A stretch of 64,000 nt of DNA from Bradyrhizobium oligotrophicum S58 (GTDB lineage: Bacteria; Pseudomonadota; Alphaproteobacteria; Rhizobiales; Xanthobacteraceae), in the NCBI RefSeq assembly GCF_000344805.1, contig NC_020453.1, forward strand, positions 4,807,001 to 4,871,000, given 5' to 3'. The translations under genes and the position numbers were made by a program. A model generated the notes under the pieces. It did no database searches, had not been told where the DNA came from, and saw only the letters and a program-made list of their open reading frames with translations. This document shows positions 41,877-50,859 of the stretch, piece after piece (position 1 is the stretch's first letter; every line of letters starts with the position of its first letter).

Positions 41877-42745
41877 GCTCTCCCCTTGAGGCCGAACAGG
41901 CCCTGCGGCCGCACCAGCAGCACGGCGGCCATCAGCGCGAACATCACGATGGTCGCCATTTCAGGCGCGAACAGCGCGACCATGCTGATGCAGATGCCGA
42001 CCATCAGTCCGGCGACGACGGCGCCGACGATCGAGCCGAGGCCGCCGATCACGGTGACGACGAAGGCTTCCGCCAGCACCAGCGTGCCCATCTCCGGATT
42101 GACGCTGCGCATCGGCCCCGCCAGCACGCCGCCGAGCGCGGCGAGGCCGACGCCGAGGCCGAAGATCGCGAGCCAGACCTTGCCGATGTCGACGCCGAGC
42201 ACGCGCATGATCTGGGGATCACGGGCGCCGGCGCGGACGATGAGGCCGATTCGCGTCTTCTCGAGCATCAGCCACAGCGCCAGCAGCACGACCGCCACCA
42301 GCGCGATCACGAACAGACGATATTTGGGAAAGAAGCCGACGCCGAGATCGACGACGCCGATCAGCTGCGACGGCGTCGGAAACGGAATGCCGTCGCTGCC
42401 GAACACGATGCGCACACCCTCGACCAGGATGTAGCTGAGGCCGAAGGTGAGCAGCAGGGGATCATCGATCGAGCGGCCATACAGCCGCCGGACCAGCACG
42501 AATTCGATCAGCATGCCGAACGCGCCGACCAGTACGGGGGCGAGCAGCAGCCCCCACCAGAAGCTGCCGGTCAGCGATGCCAGATAAAGCCCGGCATAGG
42601 CGCCGATCATGAACAGTGCGCCATGGGCGAAATTGACGACACCGAGCATGCCGAACACGATGGTCAGGCCGAGCGCGGTGATCACCAGCACCGCCCCGAG
42701 GGCGATGCCGGAAAACAGCTGCATGATGATCAGCGAGAGGTCCAT
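41873..42745 (-). CDS. livH: LivH-type ABC transporter permease (second system)
   Basis: 290-residue permease. It begins MDLSLIIMQLFSGIALGAVL then LTIVFGMLGVVNFAHGALFMIGAYAG, the LivH signature. The end has VIGGLGSIVGAVVAGLMVGI. The start at 42745 removes a 20-residue N-terminal extension that is not seen in the family. The gene begins 10 bp after the substrate-binding protein stop and overlaps livM by 4 bases. Confidence 0.93.
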   Translation of the reverse strand: MDLSLIIMQLFSGIALGAVLVITALGLTIVFGMLGVVNFAHGALFMIGAYAGLYLASLTGSFWWGLLLAPVLVGAFGMLIEFVLVRRLYGRSIDDPLLLTFGLSYILVEGVRIVFGSDGIPFPTPSQLIGVVDLGVGFFPKYRLFVIALVAVVLLALWLMLEKTRIGLIVRAGARDPQIMRVLGVDIGKVWLAIFGLGVGLAALGGVLAGPMRSVNPEMGTLVLAEAFVVTVIGGLGSIVGAVVAGLMVGICISMVALFAPEMATIVMFALMAAVLLVRPQGLFGLKGRA

Positions 42746-42755
42746 GCGATCGGGA

Positions 42756-44006
42756 TCAGGTCGCGTGGCCGAGCTCGCCGCAGCTTCGCAGCATCTCGTC
42801 CGCACCGGGGTCGCTGGCCACGATCGCGAACAGATCGTTGTCGTTGGCCATGGCCGACTTCTTCTTCGACTCCAGCACCAGCACCGACTGCACCGACTGG
42901 TGGTCGCATTTGCGGTAGTGCTGCGGGCCCTTGGTCAGGTCGTATTGCAGTCCCTCCAGCGCCGCGACGACCTTGTCGGTGTCGGTGCCGCCCGCGGCCT
43001 GCATCGCCTGCAGTAGCGAGCCGACGCCGGAATAGCCGTAAGCGCCGTAGTCGGTCGGGATGGCGCCGCCATTGGCGGCGCGGTACGCCTTGTTGAACTC
43101 GGCCGCGGTCTTGTTCTGGGTTTCCAGCCCCCAGTAATAGTTGGCGCCGCCGACAACGCCCTCGAACACGTCGGGACCGACAGCCAGGCGCTGGTTGTGC
43201 AGGATCACGGGCACCACGATCTTCATCTGCTGCTTGATGCCGAAATCGACCGCCTGCTTGATCGCATTGGCCTGATCGCGGCCGAAATTGCTGATGCACA
43301 GCACATCCGGACGCAGCGACATCAGGCGCGGCATGAAGGTCGAATAGTCGGCGGCACCGAACGGATGCAGGATCTCGCCGACGCTCTCGGCGCCGATCGC
43401 GGCCTGGGCCCGCTTGAAGCCGCGCAGCATCTCGTGACCATAGGCATAGTCCGCAGCGAGATGCGCGACCTTCATGCCTTTCTTGATGGTCTGACGCGCC
43501 ACCGCTGCCGTGGTCATGTGCGGGTTCAGCGCCTCGTGGAAGGTGTATTTGCTGAAATCCTTGACCTCGTTGATGGTGTCGGACTGGCTGATCGAGACGT
43601 AGATCACGCCTCGCGCACGGGTGACCTCGTTGACGGCGAGCTGGACCGCGCTGGAGAGCGCGCCGACGATGGCATGGACCTTGTCCTTCTCGATCAGCTC
43701 CAAGGTCCGAGTCGCGGCCTCGCCTGCATTGAGCTTGTCGTCGCGCACCAGGAGCTCGACCTTGCGGCCGGCGATGCCGCCCTTGTCGTTGACGAGCTTG
43801 ACGGCCAGCTCGGCGCATTTGACCTGATCGCGCGCCTCGGCAGCGAACGGACCGGTCAGCGGCGTCGGAAAGCCGATGCGGATGGTGTCGTCAGCGGCGC
43901 GGCCCAGGCGCGGCATCGCCAGCGTGGCAATGCCCGCCGACATTCCCATGACAGCCGTGCGGCGGGATATTCCTGCGCGTTGCAGCTTCGTCTCGTAGCT
44001 TGGCAT
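42756..44006 (-). CDS. Substrate-binding protein of the second liv-type system, Tat-type signal
   Basis: 416-residue periplasmic binding protein of the Peripla_BP_6 / AmiC-like group. The N-terminus MPSYETKLQRAGISRRTAVM has SRRTAVMG followed by a hydrophobic stretch ending LGRAA, a twin-arginine signal; most liv binding proteins use Sec. The mature part begins DTIRIGFPTPLTGPFAAEAR. It lies between the molybdenum hydroxylase large subunit and livH. The link suggests that the imported compound is the substrate of the hydroxylase, for example a purine, N-heterocycle or aromatic aldehyde. Confidence 0.9.
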   Translation of the reverse strand: MPSYETKLQRAGISRRTAVMGMSAGIATLAMPRLGRAADDTIRIGFPTPLTGPFAAEARDQVKCAELAVKLVNDKGGIAGRKVELLVRDDKLNAGEAATRTLELIEKDKVHAIVGALSSAVQLAVNEVTRARGVIYVSISQSDTINEVKDFSKYTFHEALNPHMTTAAVARQTIKKGMKVAHLAADYAYGHEMLRGFKRAQAAIGAESVGEILHPFGAADYSTFMPRLMSLRPDVLCISNFGRDQANAIKQAVDFGIKQQMKIVVPVILHNQRLAVGPDVFEGVVGGANYYWGLETQNKTAAEFNKAYRAANGGAIPTDYGAYGYSGVGSLLQAMQAAGGTDTDKVVAALEGLQYDLTKGPQHYRKCDHQSVQSVLVLESKKKSAMANDNDLFAIVASDPGADEMLRSCGELGHAT

Positions 44007-44030
44007 GATCTCCTCCCTCGTCTTGTTATA

Positions 44031-46406
44031 TCAGAACCGATTGAGCGCTTTGAGCACACGCGCAGGCGTGATCGGAATGGTGTTGATGGATGCGCCGAAC
44101 GGAGCCAGCGCATCATTGACCGCGTTGAGCACGCAAGCCGATGCCGCTGCCGTGCCGGCTTCGCCGCAGCCCTTGGCGCCCAGGATGGTGTCGGCGGTCG
44201 GTGTCTCCACATGGTCGATGACGATATCAGGCATCTCCATCGCCATCGGGACGAGATAGTCGGCCAGCGTTCCGTTGAGGAGCTGCCCGGTCTCACCATA
44301 ACGGCATTCCTCGAACAGCGCAGCACCGAGCCCCTGCACGACGCCGCCGCGCAGCTGCTCGTCGACCAGCATCGGATTGATGATACGGCCGCAATCCTCG
44401 ACGACGTAGTGCTTCAGCAGTTTGACGAATCCAGTCTCGACGTCGACCTCGATGGAGCAACCCTGGATGCCGTTGGTGAAGGCAAACGGATAGCCCTGCG
44501 GCGCGAAATGATGGCTGACCGTCAGCTGCGCCTGGGTGCCCGGCGGCAACGTATCCGATCTGAAATAGGCGATGCGCGCGATCTCGGCGACGGCCAGGCG
44601 CGGCTGCCGCGTGGCGACGCTCACCACCTGACCATCGACGATGTCGAGTGCGGCCGGCTGCTCCTGCAGCACCAGTGCTGCAATCTCCAGAATGTTCGCC
44701 TTGAGCCTGCGCGCGGCCTGCAGCGCGGTCTCGCCGCCGATGCCGGCGCCGCGGCATGCCCAGGTCGCACCGCCATGCGGGGTCACCTCGGTGTCGCCGG
44801 TGATGACCTTGACGTGCTCCTGGGCCACGCCGAGCTGATCGGCGACGATCTGGCTGACGATCGCCTCGGTGCCCTGCCCCTGTTCGGTGACGGAGATCGC
44901 ACAGCGCACCTCGCCCGACGGCGTCAGGCTGAGGGTCGCGCCATCCTGCGAGGAAATGCGTGCGCCGCCGACGCCGTAGAACGCCGGGCTCGGATTTGTG
45001 ATCTCGACAAAGGTCGCAATGCCGATGCCGCGATGAATGCCGCGTTGACGCAGCTCGGTCTGCTCGGCGCGGAGCGCGTCATAATCCATGAGATCGCGCA
45101 GCCGGCGCAGACAAGCCTGATGCGACAAGGCTTCGAATCTGTAGCCGGTCGGCGACGCCGTCGGATAGGCATCGTCGGGGATCACGTTCTTCGCCCGGAT
45201 CGCAAGCGGATCGAGGCCGACCGCGCCGGCCGCAAGATCAACCATCCGCTCGGTGACCGCACAGGCGATCGGATGACCGACTGCGCGGTACTGGCTGGTC
45301 TGCACCTTGTTCTGAAACACGACCTCGAGCACCGCGCGATACGACCTGAAATCATAGGGCGCGCCGATCAGGCGGATGACCTGGTTGCCTTCGACCACGC
45401 TGGTGCGCGGATAGGTCGAGAAGGCGCCGATGGCCGTGGCATCGTGAATGTCCATGGCGAGGATCCTGCCATCGGCATCCACAGCCATCCGCGCCTGCAC
45501 CTGGTGATCGCGCGCATGAATGTCCGAGACGAAGGATTCGATACGGTCGGCGACGTACTTGACCGGACGTCCCAGCAGGATCGACAGCCCGACCACCGCC
45601 ATGTCCTCATGATAGACATGCAGCTTCATGCCGAACGAGCCGCCGATATCGGGCGCGATCACGCGCACGCTCGCTTCGGGGATGTTGTAATGACGGGAAT
45701 AGAGATCCTGGAACTGATACGGCGTCTGCGTGGCATGGTGGACGATGAGCGTGCTGCCCTCGGGATCGTAGTCCGCGACGATGGCGCGCGGCTCCAGCGT
45801 GACCGGCGTATGACGGCCGAAGCTGAACTCCTGCTCGATGACATGCGCGGCCGACGCGAAAACCTCGTCGACCCCGCCGCTGTCGAGCTGGGTGCGAAAG
45901 CAGAGGTTGGACTGGCTCGCGGGATTGACCCGGGGTGCATCGGGCGCGCGCGCGGCGTCGAGATCGACCACCGCAGGCAGCTCCTCGTAATCGACCGAGA
46001 TCAGCTCCAGCGCATCTTCGGCGAGCGCCCTGCTCTCGGCGACCACGGCAACGACGGCCTGCCCGGCCCAGACCACGCGATCGAGCGGCAGCGGCAGCTG
46101 CGGCTCGGAGGTCATGCCCTTGAAATGATCGAGCGTCCCGGTCCAGGGCGTGCAGATCTTGGCAAGGTCGGCGCCCATGGCCACGAGATGTACGCCCGGA
46201 AGTGCACGCGCGGCTTCGACATCGATGCCGATGATCCGTGCATGCGCGTACGGGCTGCGCAGGAAGGCTGCGTGCAGCATGCGCGGCAGCCGGATGTCGG
46301 TGACGTAGCGTCCGCGCCCGGCCAGCAGCCGCTTCGCGTTCGGACGCGGCACGGAGCGGCCGATATAGGAGTTCGGACGGTCGAGCGAGGTCAGCGGCGC
46401 GGTCAT
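44031..46406 (-). CDS. Xanthine dehydrogenase/CO-dehydrogenase-like molybdopterin subunit
   Basis: 791-residue large subunit of a molybdenum hydroxylase. The N-terminal aldehyde-oxidase a/b hammerhead domain has YIGRSVPRPNAKRLLAGRGR. The Mo-cofactor domains include GGSFGMKLHVYHED, the active-site loop TSQYRAVGHPIACAVTERM and the catalytic Glu near the end in LGAKGCGEAGTAAAS. The true CO-dehydrogenase loop (AYxCSFR) is absent, so this is not a CO oxidiser but a hydroxylase of N-heterocycles, aldehydes or similar. It follows the 2Fe-2S subunit gene with a four-base overlap. Confidence 0.92.
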   Translation of the reverse strand: MTAPLTSLDRPNSYIGRSVPRPNAKRLLAGRGRYVTDIRLPRMLHAAFLRSPYAHARIIGIDVEAARALPGVHLVAMGADLAKICTPWTGTLDHFKGMTSEPQLPLPLDRVVWAGQAVVAVVAESRALAEDALELISVDYEELPAVVDLDAARAPDAPRVNPASQSNLCFRTQLDSGGVDEVFASAAHVIEQEFSFGRHTPVTLEPRAIVADYDPEGSTLIVHHATQTPYQFQDLYSRHYNIPEASVRVIAPDIGGSFGMKLHVYHEDMAVVGLSILLGRPVKYVADRIESFVSDIHARDHQVQARMAVDADGRILAMDIHDATAIGAFSTYPRTSVVEGNQVIRLIGAPYDFRSYRAVLEVVFQNKVQTSQYRAVGHPIACAVTERMVDLAAGAVGLDPLAIRAKNVIPDDAYPTASPTGYRFEALSHQACLRRLRDLMDYDALRAEQTELRQRGIHRGIGIATFVEITNPSPAFYGVGGARISSQDGATLSLTPSGEVRCAISVTEQGQGTEAIVSQIVADQLGVAQEHVKVITGDTEVTPHGGATWACRGAGIGGETALQAARRLKANILEIAALVLQEQPAALDIVDGQVVSVATRQPRLAVAEIARIAYFRSDTLPPGTQAQLTVSHHFAPQGYPFAFTNGIQGCSIEVDVETGFVKLLKHYVVEDCGRIINPMLVDEQLRGGVVQGLGAALFEECRYGETGQLLNGTLADYLVPMAMEMPDIVIDHVETPTADTILGAKGCGEAGTAAASACVLNAVNDALAPFGASINTIPITPARVLKALNRF

Positions 46407-46942
46407 TGCGGCGTGCCCTCCGCGGCCCTCGCCGCGCGCGCCTCGGCCACCGCGGCGATCGCATCGACGATTGCCTCATATCCGGTGCAGCGGCAGAAAT
46501 TGCCGGACAGCGCATCACGGATGGCCTCGCGGCTCGGCCGGGCGACATTCGAGAGCAACTCGTGCGCGGTCATCAGCATGCCGGGGGTGCAGAAGCCGCA
46601 TTGCAGCGCGTTGCGACGATGAAACTCGGCTTGGAGATCAGCGATCGCGCCGCTTTCCGAGAGGCCCTCGATGGTGTCGATGCGCGCGCCCTCGGCCTGC
46701 ACGGCGAACATCAGGCAGGCGTGGACCGCATGACCATCGAGCTGGACCAGACAGGCGCCGCAGGCCCCCATCTCACATCCGGCATGCGTGCCGGTCAGCT
46801 CGAGCTGATTGCGTAGACAATCGACCAGCGTGTCACGCGGGGCGACCTCGCACACGGTCTTGCGGCCGTTGACGACAAGACGGACGCGAACCGCCTCGTC
46901 GGGCTCGTCGATATCGATCGGCATCGTCGGATGGCCGCTCAT
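46403..46942 (-). CDS. 2Fe-2S subunit of molybdenum hydroxylase
   Basis: 179-residue electron-transfer subunit. The plant-ferredoxin-type cluster motif is C-E-M-G-A-C-G-A-C with a distal Cys in HAVHAC. The second cluster has CGFCTPGMLM and NFCRCTGYEAI. All eight cysteines are present. It starts with a 17-residue polar extension (MSGHPTMPIDIDEPDEA) before the fold; MPIDIDEP may be the real start. Four-base overlaps with both neighbours tie the three subunits together. Confidence 0.94.
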   Translation of the reverse strand: MSGHPTMPIDIDEPDEAVRVRLVVNGRKTVCEVAPRDTLVDCLRNQLELTGTHAGCEMGACGACLVQLDGHAVHACLMFAVQAEGARIDTIEGLSESGAIADLQAEFHRRNALQCGFCTPGMLMTAHELLSNVARPSREAIRDALSGNFCRCTGYEAIVDAIAAVAEARAARAAEGTPQ

Positions 46943-47799
46943 GCCGCCTCTCCGATCCGCCCCAGGAGCCGGCCGAGCAGGACGCGCGCCAGATGAAGAC
47001 GCATCGCAGGCGGAACATCGTCGCTGTCGGCAGGCGCAAGATCGTTGTCGAGGCCAGCCTGGGCTGCCACGATCCGATCGGCATCCATGCGGGCTCCCAC
47101 GAGCGCCGCCTCCGCATGTCTGGCCCGGGTCGGGACATTGCCGACCGAGAAGAACGCGATGCGGATGTCCTGGATCAGATCGTTCTCGAACGACCCAACG
47201 ATGCCGCAGCCGACCAGCGCATAATCGCCACGCCGACGCGCCAGCTCGTCGAACGCGATCCGCTGGTTGCTGCGAAACAGCGGAATGTGGACAGCGACGA
47301 GGAGTTCACCGGGCGCGAGCGCGGTCTCGAACAGATCGAGGAAGAAGTCGCCGGCCCTGACCCGGCGCCGGCCAGCGGCCCCGGCAATCTCGATCTCCGC
47401 ATCGAGCGCCAGCACGACAGCGGGAAATTCGGACGAGGGATCGGCGAGCGCGACGCTGCCGCCCAGCGTGCCGCGATTGCGAATGGCGGGATGGGCAACG
47501 AACGGGGCCGCGGCGCGCAGCAGCGGCGCGAATTCGGCGATGAGCGGCTCGCTCAGCATCTCGCAATGCCGCGTCAAGGCGCCGATGCGCAGCCATTCGC
47601 CGTCGCGCCTCACGCCCCGCAGTTCGTCGATGTGGTTGATGTCGATCAGAATCCGCGGCGCCTGCAGCCGCAGGGCCAGGGCCGGAACCAGACTTTGGCC
47701 GCCGGCAATGAAGCGCGCCTCGTCGCCGCCGCGCGCGTGAGCGTCGAGCGCCTCTTCGACCGTCCTTGCACGAAAATAGCTGAAAGCCCTCGCTTTCAT
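46939..47799 (-). CDS. FAD-binding subunit of molybdenum hydroxylase
   Basis: 286-residue flavin subunit (CoxM/XdhB type). FAD motifs are FIAGGQSLVPAL (A-G-G-Q-S) and IRNRGTLGGSVALADPSSE (T-(I/L)-GG). The start at 47799 (MKARAFSYFRARTVEEALD) fits; the upstream extension does not. It is the first gene of a transcript that runs through the iron-sulfur and molybdenum subunits to the liv genes. A divergent TetR gene begins 168 bp upstream. Confidence 0.93.
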   Translation of the reverse strand: MKARAFSYFRARTVEEALDAHARGGDEARFIAGGQSLVPALALRLQAPRILIDINHIDELRGVRRDGEWLRIGALTRHCEMLSEPLIAEFAPLLRAAAPFVAHPAIRNRGTLGGSVALADPSSEFPAVVLALDAEIEIAGAAGRRRVRAGDFFLDLFETALAPGELLVAVHIPLFRSNQRIAFDELARRRGDYALVGCGIVGSFENDLIQDIRIAFFSVGNVPTRARHAEAALVGARMDADRIVAAQAGLDNDLAPADSDDVPPAMRLHLARVLLGRLLGRIGEAA

Positions 47800-47838
47800 C
47801 CGTTTCCTCGCTGCGGGCTCATCAGCCCGGGATGCAGA

Positions 47839-47967
47839 TTTGTGACCATCTGGTCTCAAAACAGTCGCACGGCCTTACCGTCACCGTCAACCACAAACGA
47901 ACGATTGGTCACAAAACTGCTTTCGGGCTATCTAGGACACTCATCGCGGCAATCGATTTTGAGACCA
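47839..47967. promoter_or_regulatory. Candidate TetR operators between the hydroxylase operon and its regulator
   Basis: A dyad GACCA-TC-TGGTC sits at 47844-47855 inside TTTGTGACCATCTGGTCTCA. Related half-sites recur: TTGGTCACAAAA at 47905-47916 and TTTTGAGACCA at 47957-47967, the latter overlapping the TetR start. The repeated GTGACCA/GGTCTCA words in the divergent promoter region fit TetR autoregulation. Confidence 0.45.
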
Positions 47968-48710
47968 TGGCAAGGACTTCGAAGACAGCGAGCGCATCAC
48001 GGCCGGCAAGCCGTGCCGGCCCTCGAAGCACCAGCAAGTCCGACGGCGCACCGCCGGCGAAGCGCCGCAACATGCGCGCGGCCGACCGCGAGCGGGTGAT
48101 CGTGGACGAAGCAATCCGGTTTTTCGCCGAGCACGGCTTCGAAGGACAGACCCGGGAGCTCGCCAAGCGCATGGGTATCGCGCATTCGGTGATCTACCGG
48201 CACTTCCCCAGCAAGGAAGCACTCATCGAGCGAGTCTACCAGGAGGTCTATCTGAGCCGGTGGTCGCAGGACTGGGGGCCGCTCATCCGCGACCGCAGCC
48301 AGCCGCTGCAGGCTCGGCTGACGGACTTCTATCTCGACTACGTCGCCCGCGTGTTCGAGTACAACTGGGTCCGGATCTTCGTCTTCTCCGGCATGAAGTC
48401 GTTCGGCATCACCGGTCGCTATCTCGATCTGGTCCGTCGCGAGATCATCGAGCCTGCCGCGCTCGAGCTGCGTCACGAGCTGAAACTGCCGGACGCCGGG
48501 TCCTGCCCGCTCGGGAGCCGCGAGGTGGAAATGTTCTGGGGCCTGCATGGCCGCATCTTCTATCTCGCGATCCGCAAGTTCATCTACGAGACGCCGGTTC
48601 CGTCCGATCTCGAAGAGACCGTGCGCGATGCGATCCAGCTCTTCCTCGACGGCGCCCGGCCGATGCTTCCCAGAGTCCTGCAACAGCATCGACTCGACAC
48701 GGCGTCATGA
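47967..48710 (+). CDS. TetR/AcrR family regulator
   Basis: 247-residue regulator. The HTH is at residues about 38-85: RERVIVDEAIRFFAEHGFEG then TRELAKRMGIAHSVIYRHFPSKEALIERVY. The first 35 residues are a basic, Ser/Ala-rich tail. The C-terminal domain is long and hydrophobic, with no class I can name. I placed the start at the ATG at 47967; a longer frame from 47832 would cover the operator region and is unlikely. It is divergent from and presumably controls the molybdenum hydroxylase-liv operon. Confidence 0.88.
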   Translation: MARTSKTASASRPASRAGPRSTSKSDGAPPAKRRNMRAADRERVIVDEAIRFFAEHGFEGQTRELAKRMGIAHSVIYRHFPSKEALIERVYQEVYLSRWSQDWGPLIRDRSQPLQARLTDFYLDYVARVFEYNWVRIFVFSGMKSFGITGRYLDLVRREIIEPAALELRHELKLPDAGSCPLGSREVEMFWGLHGRIFYLAIRKFIYETPVPSDLEETVRDAIQLFLDGARPMLPRVLQQHRLDTAS

Positions 48711-49169
48711 TCCCGTCGTCCCAGAACAATCCTCAGGGCACTCGACGATGGATGCGCACGCCATGCATCACAATGAACGGCGTCTCGATGCAGGTTGCAT
48801 GACACCGCCGCGCTCCAATTCGCTTCCTGCATCGGACGCATGACGCACGCCTGATCTTCATCCTGCCGGTCTGGTTCGCTTTGACCACCTCAGCCTGAGG
48901 TGGCATCGTGGCAACTTGACGCGTTGGGCGACAGAAGTTACCGTAGTTGAATATTGCGAACTTTTCTATTTGTTGTTTTCGACGCGAAACTCATTGAAGA
49001 CCTGAACCACATCGACCGGTCCGCACACACAACCTTGACGACCATGCAGTGCGAGCCTCTGCGCCTGATCGAGCCGACGCGAGAACGGCTGTAAATATGA
49101 CATCGCGATCCGATGGGTCGCGGTACCCTTCGCTACGTCGTTGCCGACCTGTTAGTTGCGGAGCGATAC
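48711..49169. other. Intergenic region before the contractile injection system
   Basis: No gene is seen in these 459 bp. It becomes AT-richer from about 48915 to 49000, which suggests the promoter of the injection-system operon. A TTGACG at 48916-48921 with TACCGT 17 bp on is a weak candidate. No terminator hairpin with a T-run is evident after the TetR gene. Confidence 0.45.
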
Positions 49170-49769
49170 GTGATTGATCAAGCGATGATTTTCCTCCGCG
49201 ATCTTCTCAATGCGCAGTTGATCGGGCCAGCGGTTCCCGGACACGCGGCTCCTGCCGAAGATGCCGTCATCTTTCTCGATGGCGACAAGACGGACCCGAT
49301 ATCCTTCCGAATGGGCGCGGTGACGACCATGCTCATCAATGTCGAACAGGAACCGATCCTGCGCGCGGCCAATCCGTATCAGCGGCTCGGCACCGACGGC
49401 ACCGCCTATCGCGTCCAGCCCGACGTTCGCCTGAACATGCGCGTTCTGTTCGTGGCGCGCTTCAAGCAATATGAGCAGGCGCTGGCGCGGTTGTCGCAGA
49501 TCATCGCCTTCTTCCAGTCGCATCCGGTTCTGGACCGGCAGACCACGCCGAACATGCCGGCCGGTGTGCCGCAGCTGGCGCTCGAGCTCGTGACCCTTCC
49601 GCTCAACGAGCAGAACGATCTGTGGAATGCGCTGCGCGCCGCATTCCAGCCCTCCCTGCTCTATCGCGTGCGCATGCTCGTCTTCGAAGACCGTCAGGAA
49701 GAAATGACGCGGCCGGTCTCCGGCCCACCCGAGCGGAGACTGGAACATGCCGTCGGCCCCTCTGTTTGA
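49170..49769 (+). CDS. DUF4255 protein, Pvc16-like cap component of eCIS
   Basis: 199-residue DUF4255 protein, the family of the tube-terminating cap Pvc16/Afp16 of extracellular contractile injection systems. The start is the GTG at 49170, with GGAG seven bases upstream, giving MIDQAMIFLRDLLNAQLIGP, the family's usual N-terminus. The core shows FRMGAVTTMLINVEQEPILR and VRLNMRVLFVARFKQYEQAL. The C-terminal 25 residues overlap the next gene by 23 bases. It is the first gene of the cluster, as in many eCIS loci. It should act at the end of tube and sheath assembly. Confidence 0.88.
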   Translation: MIDQAMIFLRDLLNAQLIGPAVPGHAAPAEDAVIFLDGDKTDPISFRMGAVTTMLINVEQEPILRAANPYQRLGTDGTAYRVQPDVRLNMRVLFVARFKQYEQALARLSQIIAFFQSHPVLDRQTTPNMPAGVPQLALELVTLPLNEQNDLWNALRAAFQPSLLYRVRMLVFEDRQEEMTRPVSGPPERRLEHAVGPSV

Positions 49770-50817
49770 CGTCCGTGTGACGCACGATTACTACGCCGAC
49801 CTGCGCTGCGGCGATTTCGCGATCGTGCCGGCCGCGGCGACGGCGGCGGCCATGGCCCGGTTGCGGCTCACCTGCAAGAGCTTTGCCGACCGCATCCGCG
49901 TGTACGCCGAGGTCAACGCCGCAGGCGATATCATCGCCGCGGGCGCTGCGCCGCTGTCCCTCGACTTTGCCCTTCAGCCTCGCAACGCCGGCTATGCGGC
50001 GATCACGAAGCTGAGCGACCTTGGTCAGCAGGCTGCGCCCCTGTTCACCAATGACGGCGTCATGGCGGCAGATCCCATGCCGCTTCGTCTGACCACGCGA
50101 CGCGCACAGGCGACCGAGAGCCACGTCGTCTCGGCCCCGGCGAGCGCGGAGCCGTTCACTCTCGCCGGCACGCCACTCGATGGCGTCACCGCTGCCGATT
50201 TCACGGTCAGCGGAGCCGGCGTGGTCAAGAGCGTGGCGACGGGCCCCAAGCGCATCACGGTCGATACATCAGCGCTGGCGCGGGACACGGCCTTCCAGAT
50301 TTCCTACCCGGTGCGGGCGACGACGTCGCGCGGGGCGCTCGCGGATATCGCGCTCACGCTGGACGCTGCGCTGCTCACGCCCGCACCTGCGCCGCGCGCG
50401 TTCGTAGTGCCGCTGACCTCCGCGAACAATCGGTGGGCCTATTACGTCGTTACGGATTTTTCCGGCGACCTCTCAACGCTGACCGTGATCGATGCCAGCC
50501 CCGGCAACGGCCCGCGCGCGCTCACGATTGCCGATGCCGGTCGTGCTGAATTGACGGCGGCGACCGTCGGCACCGACCCGGTCGCGTCGGATCTGATCGG
50601 ACGTTATCCCGGCCGCCGCGTGATGCGCCTGCTGTCGGATGCGCCGGTCCTCACGCGCGACATGCCGCTCGGCGCACTCGAGCTGCGCCTCACCAACGCT
50701 GCGCTGTTGACGCGCCTGCCCAATCCGCCGCCCGATCGTCTCGTGCTGCTGCAACCGGATGCGGCGTCGCCGCGCCAGATGGTCCGCTACCAGGTGCTAT
50801 CGCTGCTGACGAACTGA
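49747..50817 (+). CDS. eCIS-associated protein of unknown function
   Basis: 356-residue protein beginning MPSAPLFDVRVTHDYYADLR. It is beta-rich with no signal peptide or membrane helix. Residues about 125-210 read like an immunoglobulin-like or carbohydrate-binding sandwich (GTPLDGVTAADFTVSGAGVV). A Pro/Ala linker follows and a second beta region begins PRAFVVPLTSANNRWAYYVV. I do not recognise a family. Its place between the cap and sheath genes, with a 23-base overlap, says it is part of the particle or its assembly. Candidates are a sheath-surface or cap-collar protein. Confidence 0.75.
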   Translation: MPSAPLFDVRVTHDYYADLRCGDFAIVPAAATAAAMARLRLTCKSFADRIRVYAEVNAAGDIIAAGAAPLSLDFALQPRNAGYAAITKLSDLGQQAAPLFTNDGVMAADPMPLRLTTRRAQATESHVVSAPASAEPFTLAGTPLDGVTAADFTVSGAGVVKSVATGPKRITVDTSALARDTAFQISYPVRATTSRGALADIALTLDAALLTPAPAPRAFVVPLTSANNRWAYYVVTDFSGDLSTLTVIDASPGNGPRALTIADAGRAELTAATVGTDPVASDLIGRYPGRRVMRLLSDAPVLTRDMPLGALELRLTNAALLTRLPNPPPDRLVLLQPDAASPRQMVRYQVLSLLTN

Positions 50818-50859
50818 TTGCTTCCACCTCTCCTCACCACGTTCCGAAGGTGCATTGCC

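Noticed and set aside
44031..47799. Carbon monoxide dehydrogenase (coxMSL)
   Set aside because: The large subunit has QYRAVGHP and lacks the AYxCSFR loop needed for CO oxidation, so a general molybdenum hydroxylase is the safer call.
48916..48944. Promoter of the injection-system operon
   Set aside because: TTGACG with TACCGT at 17 bp is too weak to call, and the distance to the first gene is over 200 bp.
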